Notes under the pieces: generated by a model | What the model saw: only the letters and a program-made list of their open reading frames with translations | The model's database searches: none | Told to the model about the DNA's origin: nothing | Made by a program: the position numbers and the translations under genes | Origin: Hymenobacter daecheongensis DSM 21074 | GTDB lineage: Bacteria > Bacteroidota > Bacteroidia > Cytophagales > Hymenobacteraceae | Length of the DNA: 64,000 nucleotides | Direction: 5' to 3' | Assembly: GCF_900141805.1 (NCBI RefSeq) | Contig: NZ_FQYN01000005.1 | Location: 310,001 to 374,000, forward strand | Shown here: piece after piece, positions 21,126 through 30,657 of the stretch | Layout: every line of letters begins with the position of its first letter | Position numbering within the stretch: position 1 is the first letter of the stretch

Positions 21126-21758
21126 CTACAGCGTCTCGAACCGGAAGCCCAGTCCGGCAAAGTGCGCCAGGTAGCGCGGCAGCACGTAGCGCAGGTTGCG
21201 GCTGGCTTTCAGGCTATCGTGAAACACAACGATGGAGCCGGGCTTGGTGTAGCGAATGGCCGTTTCCAGGCAGCGCGGGGCCGCAAAGTCCTGGTCGTAG
21301 TCGCAGGTGAGCACGTCCCACATCACCACCTGGTGGGTGACGCTGAGCGTGCGGGCCAGCGGCGGCGTGATGCGGCCGAAGGGCGGGCGCAGTAGCGGCC
21401 GGGCCTCCGGGACGGGCAGCAGTTGGTCCAGTTCGCGCTGACAGCGGCCCACATCGGCCACGAAGTCGGGGCGGGAGTGGGTCCAGCCGCTGATGTGGCG
21501 GTGGGTATGGTTGGCCAGGCGGTGGCCGGCGGCCAGGGCCTGCCGGGCAATATCGGGGTGGCGGGCCAGGTTTTCGCCCACGCAGAAGAAGGTAGCTTTG
21601 GCCTCAAAGCGGGCCAGTTGCTCCAGCACGAAGGGCGTTTCTTCGGGAATGGGGCCGTCGTCGAAGGTCAGGTAGAGCGTGCGGCCGGTGCCGGGCATTT
21701 CCCACAGACACTGGGGCAACAGCCGCCGTACGGGGTTTGGCATTCGGATCAGACGCAC
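21126..21758 (-). CDS. polysaccharide deacetylase (NodB/CE4 domain)
   Basis: 210 residues from GTG 21758, chosen because related proteins begin at (M)RLxRxPNPxRRLLPQ; ATG 21743 and the open frame up to 21815 are alternatives. CE4 motifs are TFDDGP (catalytic Asp and metal Asp), HTHRH (metal His), PPFGR, and VVFHDS near the C-terminus. It removes N- or O-acetyl groups from a glycan. No signal peptide is visible, so it may act on the cytoplasmic side or start further upstream. It precedes the GT2 gene by 3 bases. Confidence 0.88.
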   Translation of the reverse strand: MRLIRMPNPVRRLLPQCLWEMPGTGRTLYLTFDDGPIPEETPFVLEQLARFEAKATFFCVGENLARHPDIARQALAAGHRLANHTHRHISGWTHSRPDFVADVGRCQRELDQLLPVPEARPLLRPPFGRITPPLARTLSVTHQVVMWDVLTCDYDQDFAAPRCLETAIRYTKPGSIVVFHDSLKASRNLRYVLPRYLAHFAGLGFRFETL

Positions 21759-21833
21759 CTTTTTAGGAATTATGAATGCTGAACTGGGCGGTTTCGGGTG
21801 TGCAAGATACGGCAAATCGGGCGGGGCCTGTGG

Positions 21834-22017
21834 CCAGACCTCACCCCCAGCCCCTCTCCTTGGGGAGAGGGAGCCTGACTATTTTGACGATTTACCTATC
21901 ACAAACAATTGTATTTCAAATAGATAAAACTTAAATACAATTGTAATTAATATAAATCCGCTGGCGAATTGCTAGGCTCCCCTCTCCCCAAGGAGAGGGG
22001 TCGGGGGTGAGGTCTGG
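21834..22017. repeat. MITE-like element with about 40-base terminal inverted repeats
   Basis: Left arm from CCAGACCTCACCCCC (21834) to GGGAGAGGGAGCC (21873), and right arm from GGCTCCCCTCTCCCC (21975) to GGTCTGG (22017), are near-perfect inverted copies. They enclose about 100 AT-rich bases that contain their own inverted repeat (AATTGTATTT / AAATACAATT). The right arm encodes the last residues of the GT4 gene. Related single arms occur at 48356 and 52926. Confidence 0.75.
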
Positions 22018-23164
22018 CACCTGCCCCGCCCAAACAGCCGTTCAGCGCTGCCTCCACCGCTTCCCAGAGCGAATCAGCGCTTTTATCCCACGAAAACCGC
22101 TCGGTATTGCGCAAGCCCAGTTCCACCAGCTGCCGGCGTAGCGCCGCATCGGCGTGCAGCACTTTCAGGCCCGCGGCAATGGCATCGACGCTGTGCGGAT
22201 CGACCAGCAGGGCCGCGCCGCCGGCCACTTCGGGCATGCTGCTGCACTGAGAGGTGATAACGGGGCAGCCGCAAGCCTGGGCCTCGATAATAGGAATACC
22301 AAAACCCTCAAAATAAGGCACATACACCGTGGCCAACGCCGCTCCGTAGAGCTGAACCAACTCCTCGTCGGTCACGCGGCCGGTGAGATGCACGGCGGCG
22401 CGGTGCTGCATCTGCTGGTAGGCATCGAACATGGGGCCGGCCTTCCAGGCGGTACGGCCCACAATGAGCAGCTTGACCGGCGAGCCGGTGCGGGTTTTGA
22501 ACTGGTCGAAGGCCCGCAGCAGATGCACCAGATTTTTGCGCGGCTGCAGGGCCCCCACGAACAGAAAATACGGCTCGCCCGCGCTGAACCGCGCCCGCAC
22601 GGCCGGCTGCTCGGCAGCCGGCAGCGGCCGAAAATGCGCGTCGACGGCGTTGTATACGATGCGGATACGTTCGGCCGGAATCCGGTAGGTCGCCATCAGA
22701 TCCTGCTTCGTGGCTTCCGATACGGCCACCAGCACCTGCGAGGCGCGGGCGAAGCGGGGGGCGAAATACTGGTAGTAGCGGCGCTGCAGCAGGCCCACAT
22801 CCTGCGGAAAATGCTCGAAGGCCAGATCGTGCATCACCGTGACGCGGGGCACGCGGGTGTTGAGCGTGGTGAAGCCATCGGGGCTCAGGAACACGGCCGG
22901 GCGGTGCCGGGCCAGCCACGCCGCCACGGCCCCCTCAAACCAGGCCACGAACAAAAACGGGTGCCGCGCCGAGGGGTACAACACGTGCGGCACCACATTG
23001 GGCCCGAACAGGTAGCGCGGGTCGTAGGCGCGGTCGAACAGGAAGTGAAACGTGTGCTCCGGGTGCCGGCGCACGAGGCGGCTGAGCGTTTCGTAGGTGA
23101 AGCGCCCAATGCCTTCGAGTTTGTCGCCGGGCAGCAGGAAGCGGACGTTGACGGCTATCTGCAC
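21947..23164 (-). CDS. family 4 glycosyltransferase
   Basis: 405 residues with GT-B fold. The N-terminus has INVRFLLPGDKLEGIGRFTYET, and VMHDLAFEHFP follows. The C-terminal lobe has FVGALQPRKNL, LLIVGRTAWK and the donor-binding EGFGIPIIEAQACGCPVI. It resembles mannosyltransferases of exopolysaccharide clusters. About the last 25 residues (GARPHPRPLSLGRGE and on) are encoded by the MITE-like repeat at 21834-22017, so the original stop was probably lost. It is part of the polysaccharide block with the flippase upstream. Confidence 0.9.
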   Translation of the reverse strand: MQIAVNVRFLLPGDKLEGIGRFTYETLSRLVRRHPEHTFHFLFDRAYDPRYLFGPNVVPHVLYPSARHPFLFVAWFEGAVAAWLARHRPAVFLSPDGFTTLNTRVPRVTVMHDLAFEHFPQDVGLLQRRYYQYFAPRFARASQVLVAVSEATKQDLMATYRIPAERIRIVYNAVDAHFRPLPAAEQPAVRARFSAGEPYFLFVGALQPRKNLVHLLRAFDQFKTRTGSPVKLLIVGRTAWKAGPMFDAYQQMQHRAAVHLTGRVTDEELVQLYGAALATVYVPYFEGFGIPIIEAQACGCPVITSQCSSMPEVAGGAALLVDPHSVDAIAAGLKVLHADAALRRQLVELGLRNTERFSWDKSADSLWEAVEAALNGCLGGAGARPHPRPLSLGRGEPSNSPADLY

Positions 23165-23307
23165 TGGAATTATGAATTATGAATTATGAATTATGAATTG
23201 TTCCGCAGGGCTGGCTGGCATTCTTGGCGGGCAAATTCATGGATCATAATTCGGTACGCGCTACATCATATTTCAGCTCAGGCACTCAGTTCACCCAAAT
23301 TCATAAT
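23165..23307. repeat. AT-rich tandem ATTATGAATT patch
   Basis: Four adjacent near-identical ATTATGAATT units at about 23168-23200 and inverted TTCATAATTC copies around 23298. Same family as 6089-6267. No gene was seen. Confidence 0.6.
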
Positions 23308-24747
23308 TCATCGAAGTGCTTTCAGCTCGCTGAGCTTCACGATGCCAGTGGCGAACAGAATACCTACGAACACCAGCCCCGCTCCCACCGCTTCCAGCAA
23401 CCATTGATTGAATAGCAGACGCAGGCCGCCGAAGGTGGCGCACAGCAGCCCGAAGGCCAGGGCCAGCCGCGCCAGCAGGCTCCACGGAATCTGCACGCCG
23501 GCCCGGCGGTGTACCAGCCACAGGTAGCCGCCCGACACGAACACGGCGCACAGCAGCGTATCCAGGGCGGCGGCCACGGCTCCGTAGCGCGGCAGCAGTG
23601 CCACGTTCAGCCCCACATTCAGCCCGATGCTGCCGGCCACCAGCCAGCTCACCGGCTTTTCCTGGCTGGTGCTGGTGAGCAGCGTGCTATAAATGGCAAA
23701 AAAGGAGTGGACCAGCACATTGATAAAGAGAATTTTCAGCGCCACCGTCATGTGGGCCAGCTCCTGGGGCGTGCTGTGGGTGAACTGCCAGAATACTACC
23801 TCGCCCCGAAACAGCACAAACCCCACCACAAACAGCAGCGGCACCGTGACGATGCGCTGCCCGAACCAGAGCAACTCCTGCTGCTCGCGGGGCTGGTCGG
23901 TGGCGCGGGCAAACTTGGCGAAAAACAGCGGCAGCACCGTCCACATATACATCATCACGGCATCAACCCAGCGGTAGGCACCGGCGTAGTAGCCGGCCTC
24001 GGCGGGCGTGGCCAGGCGCTCCAGCATCACCATGTCAATGCGCTCATTCAGGCCGTAGAGCAGCGTAATCATGGCAAACGGCAGGCTGGCCCGCAGCACC
24101 AAGCGGGCCTGCTGCCAGCGCAGGCGGTAGCGCACCAGGCCGTAGAGCCGGCTGACGAGCCCATACAGCACCACGAAGGTAAACAGCGTGGCGACTGAGC
24201 GGGCTACCACGTAGTTATCGAGCGTGAGGCCCACCGCCAGCAGGCCCAGCACCAGCAGCAGCAGCAGCGCCTTTTCCAGCACCGAGAGCAGCGCATCGGT
24301 ATTGAAGCGTTGATGGGCCTGCAGCGTACCGCGCAGAAAACCAGTGTATTGGGTGAGTAGCAGCCCCGTGCCGGTGAGGGCCAGCAGCGTGAGCGTATGG
24401 CCGCGGTGGCCGATGCCGTAGCCGGTCAGCACGATCAGGCCCAGAAACAGCAATGACAGGCCGCCTTTCAGGGGTAGAATGGTGGGGAAATATTCGGGCA
24501 GAAACGCCGCGTCGGCGGCCACGCGCTTGGTGGTGAGCTGGGTAAGGCCGAGGTCGGAAACGGAGGCAAAAATCAGCGTGAGGGCATACAGGGCCGTAAA
24601 CGTGCCGAAGGCGGCGTGGCCTAGGCGGTCCTGCACCAGGTTTTCCACCACCACCCAGCCCGGCTTCACCAGCAGGTTGAGCAGCACGACGAAGCTGATA
24701 TTTCCGAAAAACTTTTTGATGCGGGCGGCTGGTGGAGTGGGCGGCAA
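23308..24747 (-). CDS. polysaccharide flippase, Wzx/MATE-like
   Basis: 479 residues with about 14 hydrophobic segments. The first cytosolic/membrane start is NISFVVLLNLLVKPGWVVVENLVQDRLG, typical of polysaccharide biosynthesis proteins that flip lipid-linked repeat units across the inner membrane. LYGLNERIDMVMLERLATPAEAGYYAGAY is the conserved region near TM7-8. It lies with glycosyltransferases, a Wzz-like and a Wzy-like gene, so the block has the parts of a Wzy-dependent pathway. The substrate is unknown. Confidence 0.88.
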   Translation of the reverse strand: MPPTPPAARIKKFFGNISFVVLLNLLVKPGWVVVENLVQDRLGHAAFGTFTALYALTLIFASVSDLGLTQLTTKRVAADAAFLPEYFPTILPLKGGLSLLFLGLIVLTGYGIGHRGHTLTLLALTGTGLLLTQYTGFLRGTLQAHQRFNTDALLSVLEKALLLLLVLGLLAVGLTLDNYVVARSVATLFTFVVLYGLVSRLYGLVRYRLRWQQARLVLRASLPFAMITLLYGLNERIDMVMLERLATPAEAGYYAGAYRWVDAVMMYMWTVLPLFFAKFARATDQPREQQELLWFGQRIVTVPLLFVVGFVLFRGEVVFWQFTHSTPQELAHMTVALKILFINVLVHSFFAIYSTLLTSTSQEKPVSWLVAGSIGLNVGLNVALLPRYGAVAAALDTLLCAVFVSGGYLWLVHRRAGVQIPWSLLARLALAFGLLCATFGGLRLLFNQWLLEAVGAGLVFVGILFATGIVKLSELKALR

Positions 24748-24944
24748 AATTATGGAAAAACCGGCGGCGCACCGATATTTTCTCCGGCAGCATGAACTGA
24801 CGGCGGGGCAGCGCGGCCTGGTGAGAGGCAGGGCGCGGCCGGCCGGCCGGGGCTATTCATTGCGGCAAAAATCGAGTAGCTTTGCCCCCGCTGTCCGCCG
24901 AAAACCGGCTCTGGCAGCGCCCCTTGCCCTTTCCTATATCCTGC

Positions 24945-26015
24945 ATGTCATCCCGCTCTTATTCGTTGCTGGGCCTGTGGCCCGTTATCAATCGGTGGAA
25001 AACCCTGGTGCTCGCGGCCGTTGGCCTGGCGCTGATTATCAGCGTTATCGTAGCCCTGATGCTGCCGAACATCTACAAATCGACGGCCGTTTTCTACCCT
25101 ACCAACCCCAACACCACCGACCCTGACCGCATCTTTACCGAGGGTGGCAAGCTGGAGCTGGGCGGCCGGGCCGAAGACTTGGACCGCGTGATTACCATCG
25201 GCGAGTCGCAGACCGTGGCCGAGTTGATTATCAAGCGCTTTAAGCTGCATAAGCACTATAAAACCGGCGTGGCCGGCGACGACCAGGCCGACCAAGCTGC
25301 CCTGGACGAGTTCAACAGCAACCTGACGGTGGTGCACAACGACCGCGACGCCATTGAGCTGACTTTCAAAGACCGCGACAAGGTGCTGGCCGCCAAGATC
25401 ACCAATACGCTCACGCAGGTTATCGACTCTATCAACCAGCAGCTTACGTTTGAAAACCGCCGCAAGGTAATTGAGCTGTATGGCGAGCGGAAAGAGTTTC
25501 TGGAACGCGAATATGCCCTCACCCGCGACAGCCTGGTGCAGGGCCGCCGCCGCTACGGCATCTATGGCATGGACCGCGAGTCGCGGTATCTGGCCAAGGA
25601 AATCATTGAAACCGAAGCTGATCTGCGCCGCGCCGAGGGCGAAGGCGACTCGCGCCGCGCCGCCGGCCTGCGCCGCGCCCTGAAAGGCCTCACCCAGGCC
25701 GACGGCGGCAACCTGCTGAACCTGGAAAGCTACGTGGCCGGCACCGACCTGATGAGCACGCTCTACGCCCGCTTCAACGACATTCAGGGCCGCCTCATCG
25801 GGGCCCGCAGCGCCTACGAAACTGCCCGCCTGGCCATCAGTGGCAAGATTTCATCGATTTATGTGGTGCAGAAAGCCTTCCCGGCCACCAAGAAATCCGC
25901 GCCCGTGCGCTGGCTCATCGTCTTCTCCTCGGTGCTGATTACGCTGGTGCTGTCCATCATTTTCATTACCCTGCTGGAGCTGTACCGCGGCAACCTAAGC
26001 GTAGGAAAGAAGTAA
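24945..26015 (+). CDS. Wzz-like polysaccharide chain-length determinant
   Basis: 356 residues from ATG 24945 (MSSRSYSLLG); the upstream open frame is ignored. TM1 is about 20-40. Then comes LPNIYKSTAVFYPTNP, the Wzz N-terminal motif, a long periplasmic coiled-coil part with many charged helices, and TM2 near 325-347 followed by a short basic tail. No cytoplasmic kinase domain is present. It is divergent from the flippase and followed by the polymerase gene at 26170, so it probably sets the length of the same polysaccharide. Confidence 0.87.
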   Translation: MSSRSYSLLGLWPVINRWKTLVLAAVGLALIISVIVALMLPNIYKSTAVFYPTNPNTTDPDRIFTEGGKLELGGRAEDLDRVITIGESQTVAELIIKRFKLHKHYKTGVAGDDQADQAALDEFNSNLTVVHNDRDAIELTFKDRDKVLAAKITNTLTQVIDSINQQLTFENRRKVIELYGERKEFLEREYALTRDSLVQGRRRYGIYGMDRESRYLAKEIIETEADLRRAEGEGDSRRAAGLRRALKGLTQADGGNLLNLESYVAGTDLMSTLYARFNDIQGRLIGARSAYETARLAISGKISSIYVVQKAFPATKKSAPVRWLIVFSSVLITLVLSIIFITLLELYRGNLSVGKK

Positions 26016-26039
26016 ATTTTGAATTAACTCAGATTTAGA

Positions 26040-26138
26040 ACGTCATTCCGAGCGAAGTCGAGGAATTTCGCGTGCTGATGTTGGATTACTATTCATACGT
26101 CAGCATGCGAGATTCCTCGACTTCGCTCGGAATGACGT
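26040..26138. repeat. inverted repeat, CATTCCGAGCGAAGTCGAGG type
   Basis: A 27-base perfect inverted repeat (26040-26066 and 26112-26138) between the Wzz-like and Wzy-like genes. It is of the same class as 11709, 19060 and 39691. Confidence 0.85.
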
Positions 26139-26169
26139 TCTGTTGACTTTCTAGATAGCTTCTTAATTC

Positions 26170-27612
26170 ATGCAAAGCATATTGTGGCCGCGCGATGCTG
26201 CGCAGCGCCTTTTCGTGGTCTTCATTGGCGTGCTGCTGCTGGCAGGCTCGGCGGCGCTGCTGCTGGAGTCGCCGGCGCTGCTGGCGCTGCCGCTGGCGGT
26301 GCTGGGCGTTGCCGTGCTGCTGGTCGACTGGCGCTGGGTGTACTACGTGCTGCTGTTCTGCCTGGCGTTTTCGCGCGAAATCGGGCTGCCCGGCGGCCTG
26401 AGCATGGACGTGCCTTCTGAGCCGCTGCTGCTGGTGCTGCTGGGCTGCTTTGGGGTGAGCGTGGTGCTGGGCAAAACCCACGTGCCCGCTCGGTTCTGGG
26501 CCCATCCGCTGGTCATTATTATGGGGCTGGCGCTGCTGTGGTCGGTGGTTTCCACGGTGTTTTCGGTGGCTCCTATCAAATCGGTGAAGTACCTGCTGGC
26601 CAAGCTCTGGTACATCGTGCCGTTTGTGTTCGTCACGCTAACCATCGTACGGCGGCCCGCCGATGTGTGGCGGCTAGCGGCGTTCTACGTCAGCGGGGCC
26701 ATCATCACTATTCTGTACACGGCTTCGCGGCACGCCACCAAGGGCTTTTCCTTCGATTCCATCAACTGGGCCATTCAGCCATTCTACATCAACCACGTTA
26801 TTTATGCCGTGGTGGCGGCCATGCTGGTGCCCTACGCCTTCTACGCCGCCCGCGACCAGCAGCCCGGCCTGAAGCGCCTGGCGTGGCGTCTGGCGCTGGG
26901 CATTCTGGTGTTTGGCGTGCTGCTTTCCTACACGCGGGCTTCCATTCTGTCGTTGCCGGTGGCGGGGCTGTTTTATCTGGTGCTGCGCCTGCGCCTCACG
27001 CGGCTGGTGCTGGCTGGGGCGGCCGTGGCAGCCCTGAGCGGGGCATTCTACTTCATGAGCCAGAACAACTACATGCTCTACGCCCCGGACTTCGAGAAGA
27101 CGATTTTCAACGGGCACAACTTCGAGCAGCACCTGGAGGCTACTTACAAGCTGGAGGACGTATCGGGCATGGAGCGGGTGTACCGCTGGGTGGCGGCAGC
27201 CCGCATGATCAGCGAGAAGCCTATCACCGGCAGCGGCCCCAGCACCTTCTACCCCGAGTATAAGCGCTACACGGTCAAGAGCTTCCGCACCTACGTGAGC
27301 GACAACCCCGAGAAATCGACCACTCACAACTACTTCCTGCTCCAGTTGGCCGAGCAGGGCGTGCCGGGCTTTCTGCTGTTCGTCATCCTGTTCAGCACGG
27401 CCCTGGTGATGGTCGAAAACATGTACCACCGCAGCCGCTCGCCCCAGCACCGGCGCGTGGTGCTGGCCGCCGGCCTGTCGCTGGTCGTCATCATCTTTCA
27501 CCTGCTGCTGAATGAGCTGGTGGAGGTCGATAAGATCGGCTCCTTCTTCTACATCGCCCTAGCCGTGCTGATGCGGGTGGAAAGCTGGATTGAGGAGGAA
27601 ATAGCGATATAG
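26170..27612 (+). CDS. O-antigen ligase/polymerase family protein (Wzy-like)
   Basis: 480 residues and about 11-12 membrane helices. The large periplasmic loop (roughly residues 300-400) carries the Wzy_C-type signature: ISEKPITGSGPSTFYPEY, then STTHNYFLLQLAEQGVPGFLLF. Such proteins polymerise or ligate lipid-linked glycans at the periplasmic face. Together with the flippase and Wzz-like protein, it makes polymerase the better guess. The gene ends in repeat family A: its TAG is the first TAG of the copy at 27610. Confidence 0.88.
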   Translation: MQSILWPRDAAQRLFVVFIGVLLLAGSAALLLESPALLALPLAVLGVAVLLVDWRWVYYVLLFCLAFSREIGLPGGLSMDVPSEPLLLVLLGCFGVSVVLGKTHVPARFWAHPLVIIMGLALLWSVVSTVFSVAPIKSVKYLLAKLWYIVPFVFVTLTIVRRPADVWRLAAFYVSGAIITILYTASRHATKGFSFDSINWAIQPFYINHVIYAVVAAMLVPYAFYAARDQQPGLKRLAWRLALGILVFGVLLSYTRASILSLPVAGLFYLVLRLRLTRLVLAGAAVAALSGAFYFMSQNNYMLYAPDFEKTIFNGHNFEQHLEATYKLEDVSGMERVYRWVAAARMISEKPITGSGPSTFYPEYKRYTVKSFRTYVSDNPEKSTTHNYFLLQLAEQGVPGFLLFVILFSTALVMVENMYHRSRSPQHRRVVLAAGLSLVVIIFHLLLNELVEVDKIGSFFYIALAVLMRVESWIEEEIAI

Positions 27613-27725
27613 TGAGATAGTGAAATGGTGAGTTTGATGTTCGGCTTGCGCAAGTGGCGCATTCGGCGCAGTTAGCGCAGCCAGAACATCAAACTCACCA
27701 TTTCACTATCTCACCATCTCACTAC
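27610..27725. repeat. palindromic gene-end repeat, family A, copy 2
   Basis: It lies between two convergent genes. The left end supplies the TAG of the Wzy-like gene and the right end the TAG of the SpoIIE gene (27722-27724). Arms match copies 1, 3 and 4; the centre has TTGCGC/GCGCAG elements. Confidence 0.9.
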
Positions 27726-28981
27726 TTAAACCGGCAGCTCAGAATGGTGATGTCGTCGGAGAACTGGGTTTTGTTCACGTTGAAGGCTTCGATTTCCTTG
27801 AGCATTTCCTTGTGCAGGCCGCTCAAGGGCAGGTAGCGGTTGCGGCGGATCAGTTCGATGAGGCCCTCTTCGCCATACTCGTCGCCGCTGGCGTTGAAGA
27901 CTTCGGTGAGGCCGTCGGTGTAGTTGAGCAACAGCGAATGGGGCGGAATATCGGTTTCGCCCACCGTCAGCATGGGCAGCTCCTCCATGATGCCGAGCAT
28001 CACGGTGCCGGTTTTCAGGTACTGCACCGGGCCGCTGTCGGTGAGCAGAATGGGGTCGTTGTGGCCGGCATTCACATACTGCAGGTGGCGCGTGCGGCGG
28101 TCGTAAATACCGAAGAAGACGGTGATGAACTTCTCGCCGCCCGAGTTGCGAAACAGCAGGTGGTTCAGCTCGTGCACGATGGTGGCCAGGTCCACGTTTT
28201 GGCGCAGCAGCGTGCGCAGCCCGGCCTGGAAGTTCGACATCAGCAGCGAGGCCGGCACGCCCTTGCCCGACACGTCGGCCACGCAGAACATGAACTTGTC
28301 CTGGTCGATGGTGACTACGTCGTAGTAGTCGCCGCCGATGGCGGTGTGGGGCACGTAGCTGGCGTGCACGGCCACGTGGGCATCGTTGGGTAGCTGGCGC
28401 GGAAACAGCATATTCTGCACTTCCTGCGCAATTTCAATCTCCTTGCGAATGGCAGCCGCGGCCACGCGCTGGCGGTTCAGCCGCCGGTTTTCGATGGCCC
28501 CGATCAGAATGTTGCTCAGCGTCTGCAGAAAGCTGGTGGCTTCCTCGTTGGCGTAGTCTTCCTGCACGTTGCCGATCAGCACGTAGGCCAGCACCGTGCC
28601 CTTCTGCACCACCGGAATGATGGTTTCGAGCTGCTGCCACTCCGTACCCAGCGCGTAGGCGCTGATGGGGCAGGGCACCTCGGTGCAGTTCTCAATAATT
28701 TCGTCGGGCAGCTCAATCTTCTTGAAATCAGCTAGCTGGAAGCCAAACGACACCACACACTGCCACTGCCGCTCCTCCTTCAGATACACCACGATGCGGC
28801 GAATATTCAGCTGCCCGAGCAGGGTAAACTGGAATATCTTGTACAGCGCTTCCTCGGTGGTATCCAGGTTGATGGCCTGCGTAATCTCCAGCAACGCACT
28901 TAGCTCCTGCTTTTTGAGCAGCAGCGATTTTCGCAGCGTCAGCACGTCGGCGTTGGTGTGGAGCAGGTTGGAATCAGGCAT
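27722..28981 (-). CDS. SpoIIE-type PP2C phosphatase with GAF domain
   Basis: 419 residues from ATG 28981 (MPDSNLLHTN); a 20-codon in-frame extension upstream looks non-conserved. A helix near 20-50 leads into a GAF domain (about 45-185). The linker KEIEIAQEVQNMLFPRQLP is typical of RsbU-like proteins. The phosphatase domain has GGDYYDVV (metal Asp), FCVADVSGKGVPASLLMSN and VNAGHNDP. It would dephosphorylate an anti-sigma antagonist or another Ser/Thr phosphoprotein. No partner-switching genes are adjacent. Confidence 0.92.
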   Translation of the reverse strand: MPDSNLLHTNADVLTLRKSLLLKKQELSALLEITQAINLDTTEEALYKIFQFTLLGQLNIRRIVVYLKEERQWQCVVSFGFQLADFKKIELPDEIIENCTEVPCPISAYALGTEWQQLETIIPVVQKGTVLAYVLIGNVQEDYANEEATSFLQTLSNILIGAIENRRLNRQRVAAAAIRKEIEIAQEVQNMLFPRQLPNDAHVAVHASYVPHTAIGGDYYDVVTIDQDKFMFCVADVSGKGVPASLLMSNFQAGLRTLLRQNVDLATIVHELNHLLFRNSGGEKFITVFFGIYDRRTRHLQYVNAGHNDPILLTDSGPVQYLKTGTVMLGIMEELPMLTVGETDIPPHSLLLNYTDGLTEVFNASGDEYGEEGLIELIRRNRYLPLSGLHKEMLKEIEAFNVNKTQFSDDITILSCRFK

Positions 28982-29055
28982 TTCGTTGGTTTTTGGTTTC
29001 TGGTTGTTGGTGCTTGGATTCAGATGGGAGTCAGAAAACAAGCACCATCAACCAC

Positions 29056-30246
29056 TCAGCCTCCAATCGGAGTTTTGGGGTCGTAAGCGTCGCGCAGGCC
29101 GTTGCCCAGCAGGTTAAAGCTAAGCACTAGCAGACTGATAGCCAAGCCGGGCAGCAGCGTGAGCCACAGGCCGGCGCGGGTGCCCAGCAGCTGGAAGCCC
29201 TCATTCACCATCAGCCCCCACGAGGGAGCCGGCGGCTGCACGCCCAAGCCCAGAAAGCTCAGGCCGGCTTCGAGCAGAATGGCCGCCGCGAAGTTAGAGG
29301 TTGCAATGACGATGAGCGGGCCCGTCATGTTGGGCAGCAAGTGGCGGATAATCAGCCGGCTCTGGGGCAGGCCCAGCACGCGGCCGGCCTCCACGAAGGT
29401 TTTTTCGCGCAGGCCCAGCATCTGCCCGCGCACCACGCGGGCCACATCTACCCACATAGTCAGGCCCACGGCCACGAAGGAGGTCCAGACGCCCTTACTA
29501 TCGAGCGCCAGCGAAATGGCAATGACCAGCATGATACCCGGAATGCTCCACACCACCGTCATCAGCCCCAGCAGCAGACTATCGACCCAGCCGCCGAGGT
29601 AGCCGGCCAGCGCCCCCACCAGCATACCCAGCGCCAGCGAAATGAGCACCGCTACCAGCCCGATACCCAGCGAGATGCGTGTGCCCAGCAGCAGCCGGCT
29701 CAGCTCGTCGCGGCCGGCTTTGTCGGTGCCCAGCCAGTAGGTTCTTTTTATAATACGCTCCTGCTCCACCACGCGGCGCAGCTCGGCCGTCGGACCGGTG
29801 CGGCCGGCTACGTCGGCCAGGGCGTAGGTTTTTGGCCGCTCGGCCAGGGCGCTGTGGTTCTGGTAGGGCTCAATGCGCACGGAGTCGCCGATGATGCGGT
29901 AGCCGCCGATGGGCACGTCGCGGAACTGCGGGGCGCGGCCCTGCTGCCAGGTGCGCAGCGGGTTGTCGGCGGCGGTGCGGGCGGAATCGGGCAGCGGCAG
30001 GCGCAGAACAGTGGCCCGGAAGCCGGGTGGTTCCTTCTGCAGCTGCACCAGGCCGTTGTTGGCATCGGGCGAGTTGTCGGGCAGCACCCAGTAGCCGGCC
30101 AGGGCCACGAGCACGCACAGCACGATAAAGCCCAGCCCGAGCATGGCGGGCCGGTTTTGGAGCAGCCGCTGCCGCACGTAGTAGCCCGGCGCCCGCGCCA
30201 CGGGCACCGCCCGAACGGGAGCAGCAGAAGCGGGGGCGGCGGCCAC
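29056..30246 (-). CDS. ABC transporter permease, DppC/OppC-like
   Basis: 396 residues starting at GTG 30246, three bases after the stop of the small gene upstream. A first helix (AMLGLGFIVLCVLVALAGYW) is followed by a periplasmic segment of about 120 residues, longer than in DppC. LGTDKAGRDELSRLLLG and the EAA loop FVEAGRVLGLPQSRLIIRHLLPN are the family signature. It should form a peptide or nickel import channel with a DppB-like partner, which is not adjacent, nor are ATPase and binding-protein genes. Confidence 0.9.
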   Translation of the reverse strand: MAAAPASAAPVRAVPVARAPGYYVRQRLLQNRPAMLGLGFIVLCVLVALAGYWVLPDNSPDANNGLVQLQKEPPGFRATVLRLPLPDSARTAADNPLRTWQQGRAPQFRDVPIGGYRIIGDSVRIEPYQNHSALAERPKTYALADVAGRTGPTAELRRVVEQERIIKRTYWLGTDKAGRDELSRLLLGTRISLGIGLVAVLISLALGMLVGALAGYLGGWVDSLLLGLMTVVWSIPGIMLVIAISLALDSKGVWTSFVAVGLTMWVDVARVVRGQMLGLREKTFVEAGRVLGLPQSRLIIRHLLPNMTGPLIVIATSNFAAAILLEAGLSFLGLGVQPPAPSWGLMVNEGFQLLGTRAGLWLTLLPGLAISLLVLSFNLLGNGLRDAYDPKTPIGG

Positions 30247-30248
30247 GG

Positions 30249-30506
30249 CTAGCGGGAATTATGCGCCAGCAGCCCGGCCTTGGTAGCCAGGTAGTAGCAG
30301 TCGCGGGCAATGGCCCCGAAGGACGTGATTTCGTAAGCCAGCTCCGTGTCGGGGTCGGGGTAGAAGCACTTCACGTAGTCCTGCTCCAGCAGGCCGCGCA
30401 GGCCGTTTTCCAGGGCCGGAACGGGCAGGCTGGTTTTCTGCAGCAGGTCGCGGAAAGAGGTGACGAAGTACAGCTCGTCAAGAATGTCAAATTCGGAGTT
30501 GGTCAC
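30249..30506 (-). CDS. small conserved protein of unknown function
   Basis: 85 residues from GTG 30506 (read as M-TNSEFDILDELYFV), chosen because the upstream open frame has no protein-like composition. It looks like a compact winged-helix or helical protein: LDELYFVTSFRDLLQKTSLP, then LENGLRGLLEQDYVKCF and YLATKAGLLAHN at the end. The pattern 'helix, short turn, LLxxxYVK' fits a small HTH domain, but no DNA-binding role is shown. It is coupled to the downstream permease gene. Confidence 0.7.
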   Translation of the reverse strand: MTNSEFDILDELYFVTSFRDLLQKTSLPVPALENGLRGLLEQDYVKCFYPDPDTELAYEITSFGAIARDCYYLATKAGLLAHNSR

Positions 30507-30657
30507 GGAAGCGGGAGGGCAGGTGAGGCAGGCAAATGTAGCGCCGGGCAGCGGGAATGGGAAATACACGGCAGCAGAATCCGGCTTTCGTCCGCTATCT
30601 GTCCGCATTGCCCGCCCAGGGCCGCCTGAATGTACGTTTCTGCCGGTAGAGGCTGGT

